Positions 63,571-64,000 of a DNA stretch of 64,000 nucleotides are shown here, piece after piece (position 1 is the stretch's first letter; every line of letters begins with the position of its first letter). Origin of the DNA: Rhodopirellula sp. GTDB lineage: Bacteria; Planctomycetota; Planctomycetia; Pirellulales; Pirellulaceae. The notes below the pieces were generated by a model. It was given only the letters and a program-made list of their open reading frames with translations, had not been told where the DNA came from and made no database searches. The stretch spans positions 31,100 through 95,099 of the forward strand of contig DOPG01000032.1 in the NCBI GenBank assembly GCA_003513555.1, read 5' to 3'. The position numbers were made by a program, and so were the translations under genes.

Positions 63571-64000
63571 TCAGATGTCTAGGTTACGAACATCCAATGC
63601 ATGCTTTTCGATAAACTCACGCCGAGGCTCAACCTTATCACCCATGAGCAATCGAAACATTTCGTCAGCAGCCCCTGCATCAGTCAAATTGACTTTCAGG
63701 AGCGTACGATTCGCAGGATCAAGCGTTGTCTCCCGAAGTTCCTCCGCGTTCATCTCGCCCAATCCTTTGAAACGAGTCACTTGCAGGCCTTTCTCACCAG
63801 CAGCTCGAACCTCAGGCAATAAGTCTCGCAGGTCAGTCAGAGCACGGCGAACATCCTCTCCTCGAACCAACTCGACCCTCGCAGTGGTTGACCCCGTCCG
63901 CTCCGCAGGAATCAAGTCATCTACACTGAAACCCAAGGGTACCAATTCCTTCAATCCACTATTGATGGTGCGGACTTCGTGCAATTCCGTGAGATGCGCC
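63571..64000 (-). CDS. gyrB: DNA gyrase subunit B, partial (C-terminal end only)
   Basis: The last ~143 residues of the ATPase subunit of a type II topoisomerase; the rest lies beyond the window. RFKGLGEMNAEELRETTLDPANRTLLKVNL is the conserved TOPRIM/C-terminal segment of GyrB, and MGDKVEPRREFIEKHALDVRNLDI is the typical end. The stop is at 63571-63573. GyrB rather than ParE is favoured by the ETTLDPxxRTLL and EPRREFIE motifs. The gene ends 22 bp before the DUF255 gene start, on the same strand. Confidence 0.9.
   Translation of the reverse strand, partial: AHLTELHEVRTINSGLKELVPLGFSVDDLIPAERTGSTTARVELVRGEDVRRALTDLRDLLPEVRAAGEKGLQVTRFKGLGEMNAEELRETTLDPANRTLLKVNLTDAGAADEMFRLLMGDKVEPRREFIEKHALDVRNLDI

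Noticed and set aside
1..64000. CRISPR arrays, IS elements, integrases or phage genes
   Set aside because: No regular spaced repeats, transposase or integrase motifs, or inverted-repeat ends with target duplications were seen.

Overview
The window comes from a planctomycete, most likely a Pirellulaceae relative of Rhodopirellula. The evidence is the gene content: four sulfatases, a cytochrome c/DUF1549/DUF1553 (PSD1-type) protein beside a DUF1501 protein, an SHD1-domain secreted protein, several Ser/Thr kinases, a XylR-type regulator, and many secreted proteins with Sec or Tat signals. Many starts are TTG or GTG and few genes have a strong Shine-Dalgarno. I saw no phage genes, transposases, rRNA or CRISPR arrays. 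The layout is chromosomal, with short operons separated by gene-poor gaps.

Region by region: 1-5.4 kb has a partial ferredoxin-NADP reductase, an SHD1 protein with a collagen-like repeat tail, a protoporphyrinogen-type oxidase and a kinase overlapping it tail to tail. 5.5-11.9 kb has a sulfatase, a membrane-anchored kinase, a Tat-exported DUF3500-like protein, an HMA-like protein and CbiX. 11.9-19.3 kb has a 908-residue orphan secreted protein, ArgH, a pseudokinase with a small membrane partner, and a GrpB protein. 19.7-28.0 kb has a histidine kinase with a haem-type CxxCH motif, an M49-like metallopeptidase, a Gly/Gln-rich secreted protein behind a good sigma-54 promoter match, a second sulfatase and a secreted thioredoxin-like protein. 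About 1.3 kb without a convincing gene follows.

29.3-38.4 kb has an MMPL/RND exporter, a hemerythrin-like protein, EpmA divergent from a ThiF/MoeB-type E1 enzyme, a Tat-exported sugar isomerase-like protein, a RecQ-type helicase and tRNA-Ala(GGC) with a terminator. 38.5-50.0 kb is the most interesting block. Five genes on the minus strand (PSD1, DUF1501, a glycosidase-like protein, two sulfatases) stand back to back with a XylR-type LacI/AraC hybrid regulator. I read this as a sulfated-glycan utilisation locus.

50.2-64.0 kb is mostly housekeeping: a DUF374 acyltransferase, a DinB protein, a methyltransferase, a zinc-ribbon membrane protein, a 1-kb leader region before the primary sigma factor, a TPR glycosyltransferase-like protein, lipoyl synthase, SmpB joined to an ABC exporter pair, a DUF255 (YyaL/SPATA20-type) protein and the 3' end of gyrB. 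All assignments rest on motifs and domain order read from the translations. No database search was possible.
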